Shown here: piece after piece, positions 34,327 to 34,780 of the stretch
Numbering within the stretch: the first letter of the stretch is position 1
Layout: each line of letters begins with the position of its first letter
NCBI GenBank assembly: GCA_937883755.1
Contig: CAKZYA010000055.1
Coordinates: 1-34,780 of the forward strand
Reading direction: 5' to 3'
Length of the DNA stretch: 34,780 nucleotides
Source of the DNA: an uncultured Flammeovirgaceae bacterium
Lineage (GTDB): Bacteria; Bacteroidota; Bacteroidia; Cytophagales; Cyclobacteriaceae
The notes under the pieces: generated by a model
What the model was told of the DNA's origin: nothing
What the model saw: only the letters and a program-made list of their open reading frames with translations
The model's database searches: none
Translations under genes and position numbers: made by a program

Positions 34327-34587
34327 ATGCCAATTAATATTTACATAAAGAACTCGGGAGAGAGCGTAGATTGGCTTTGTGATGAAGTTTGGGATTTACC
34401 AACGCAAATGGACATTCTTGAAACCTGGCTACTGAACAAGGATAGAACTTTAGAGCCTAGTGAATATGGTTTTGCCATACGAAAAAATGCAACCGATGGT
34501 GGCGGGGTTTTAACCTCAAAATCAATGGCTATAATGGGAGAAATCGGAATGGACGTATACTTCTCTGAGTATTCATCATCACAGTAA
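34327..34587 (+). CDS. Hypothetical protein, 86 aa
   Basis: This is a small soluble protein that starts MPINIYIKNSGESVDWLCDE, with an acidic, Trp-containing first half and a Gly/Met-rich second half (GGGVLTSKSMAIMGEIG). There is no signal peptide, no membrane helix, and one Cys. The ATG at 34327 is preferred over a TTG eight codons upstream that would lie inside the preceding boundary repeat. It starts 20 bases after palindrome copy C, so it looks like the single gene of a cassette. I do not recognise its family. Confidence 0.6.
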   Translation: MPINIYIKNSGESVDWLCDEVWDLPTQMDILETWLLNKDRTLEPSEYGFAIRKNATDGGGVLTSKSMAIMGEIGMDVYFSEYSSSQ

Positions 34588-34780
34588 CCGACCGGAATGA
34601 TAGTATAAGGTTTCACGCGATACGGCTGATTTTCATACGGAGTAGAAAGAGGGGTAGTAACGCCCCCTCATCTCAGGTTTAGGAAATTCTAAGTGAGAAT
34701 GATACGAAGCTTACTGACTAATTACGTAGTCGTCCCTGAAAAAGGGTTAAATTTGTAAAAGTAGTTTTGTTCTCAAGTGC

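Overview
The window looks like chromosomal DNA of a free-living Bacteroidetes bacterium, most likely order Cytophagales. The evidence is a SusC/SusD outer-membrane pair, orphan MacB/FtsX-type permeases in tandem, tryptophan dioxygenase of the Bacteroidetes kind, absence of strong Shine-Dalgarno sequences, and pyrimidine-rich or AATTAAC-type intergenic repeats. No rRNA, tRNA, CRISPR array, integrase or intact transposase was seen.

Left end (1-1900): the window opens on what looks like one end of an IS5-type insertion sequence. Two small genes of unknown function follow, one encoding a two-helix membrane protein, then a GNAT acetyltransferase and a 32-codon remnant of a TetR regulator. Between and around the small genes lie cassette-like boundary repeats.

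Putative phosphonate locus (12621 down to 2008, minus strand): in transcription order this is a zinc-type dehydrogenase (TIGR03366-like), a phosphonatase-like HAD hydrolase (TIGR03351-like), an exported alkaline-phosphatase-superfamily enzyme, an FAD amine oxidoreductase (TIGR03364-like), SusC, SusD and a surface lipoprotein, closed by a good intrinsic terminator. The three TIGR families are known to cluster and are proposed to oxidise an aminophosphonate and split its C-P bond. Here they sit next to a SusCD importer, which suggests uptake of a phosphonate-bearing molecule through the outer membrane. A 161-bp MITE-like element separates susC from susD. The dehydrogenase has lost the usual catalytic zinc histidine and the structural-zinc cysteines.

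Middle (12830-16450): two small membrane proteins of unknown function (plus strand), then a PhzF-family protein and kynA (minus strand), then a gene-poor stretch with a short coding remnant.

Permease array (26258 down to 16452, minus strand): four paralogous 8-helix MacB/FtsX-type permeases in tandem with no ATPase gene. Upstream lies a short remnant that matches the C-terminal end of a fifth copy. Further upstream is an operator-like palindrome with 11-bp direct repeats.

Right end (27060-34780), more AT-rich: a nuclease-like gene with a C-terminal SEC-C zinc motif is split by a perfect 37-bp tandem duplication. It is framed by 12-bp inverted repeats and followed by a large imperfect palindrome. 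Next comes an AraC regulator followed by an aldehyde dehydrogenase, a short-chain dehydrogenase and a bestrophin-type channel, probably one regulated unit. A second large palindrome of the same design precedes a small unknown gene. The last 190 bases hold no gene that I can support.

The most unusual items are the SusCD-linked phosphonate locus, the family of cassette-like palindromic boundaries around orphan genes, and the 37-bp duplication that could act as a reversible off-switch.
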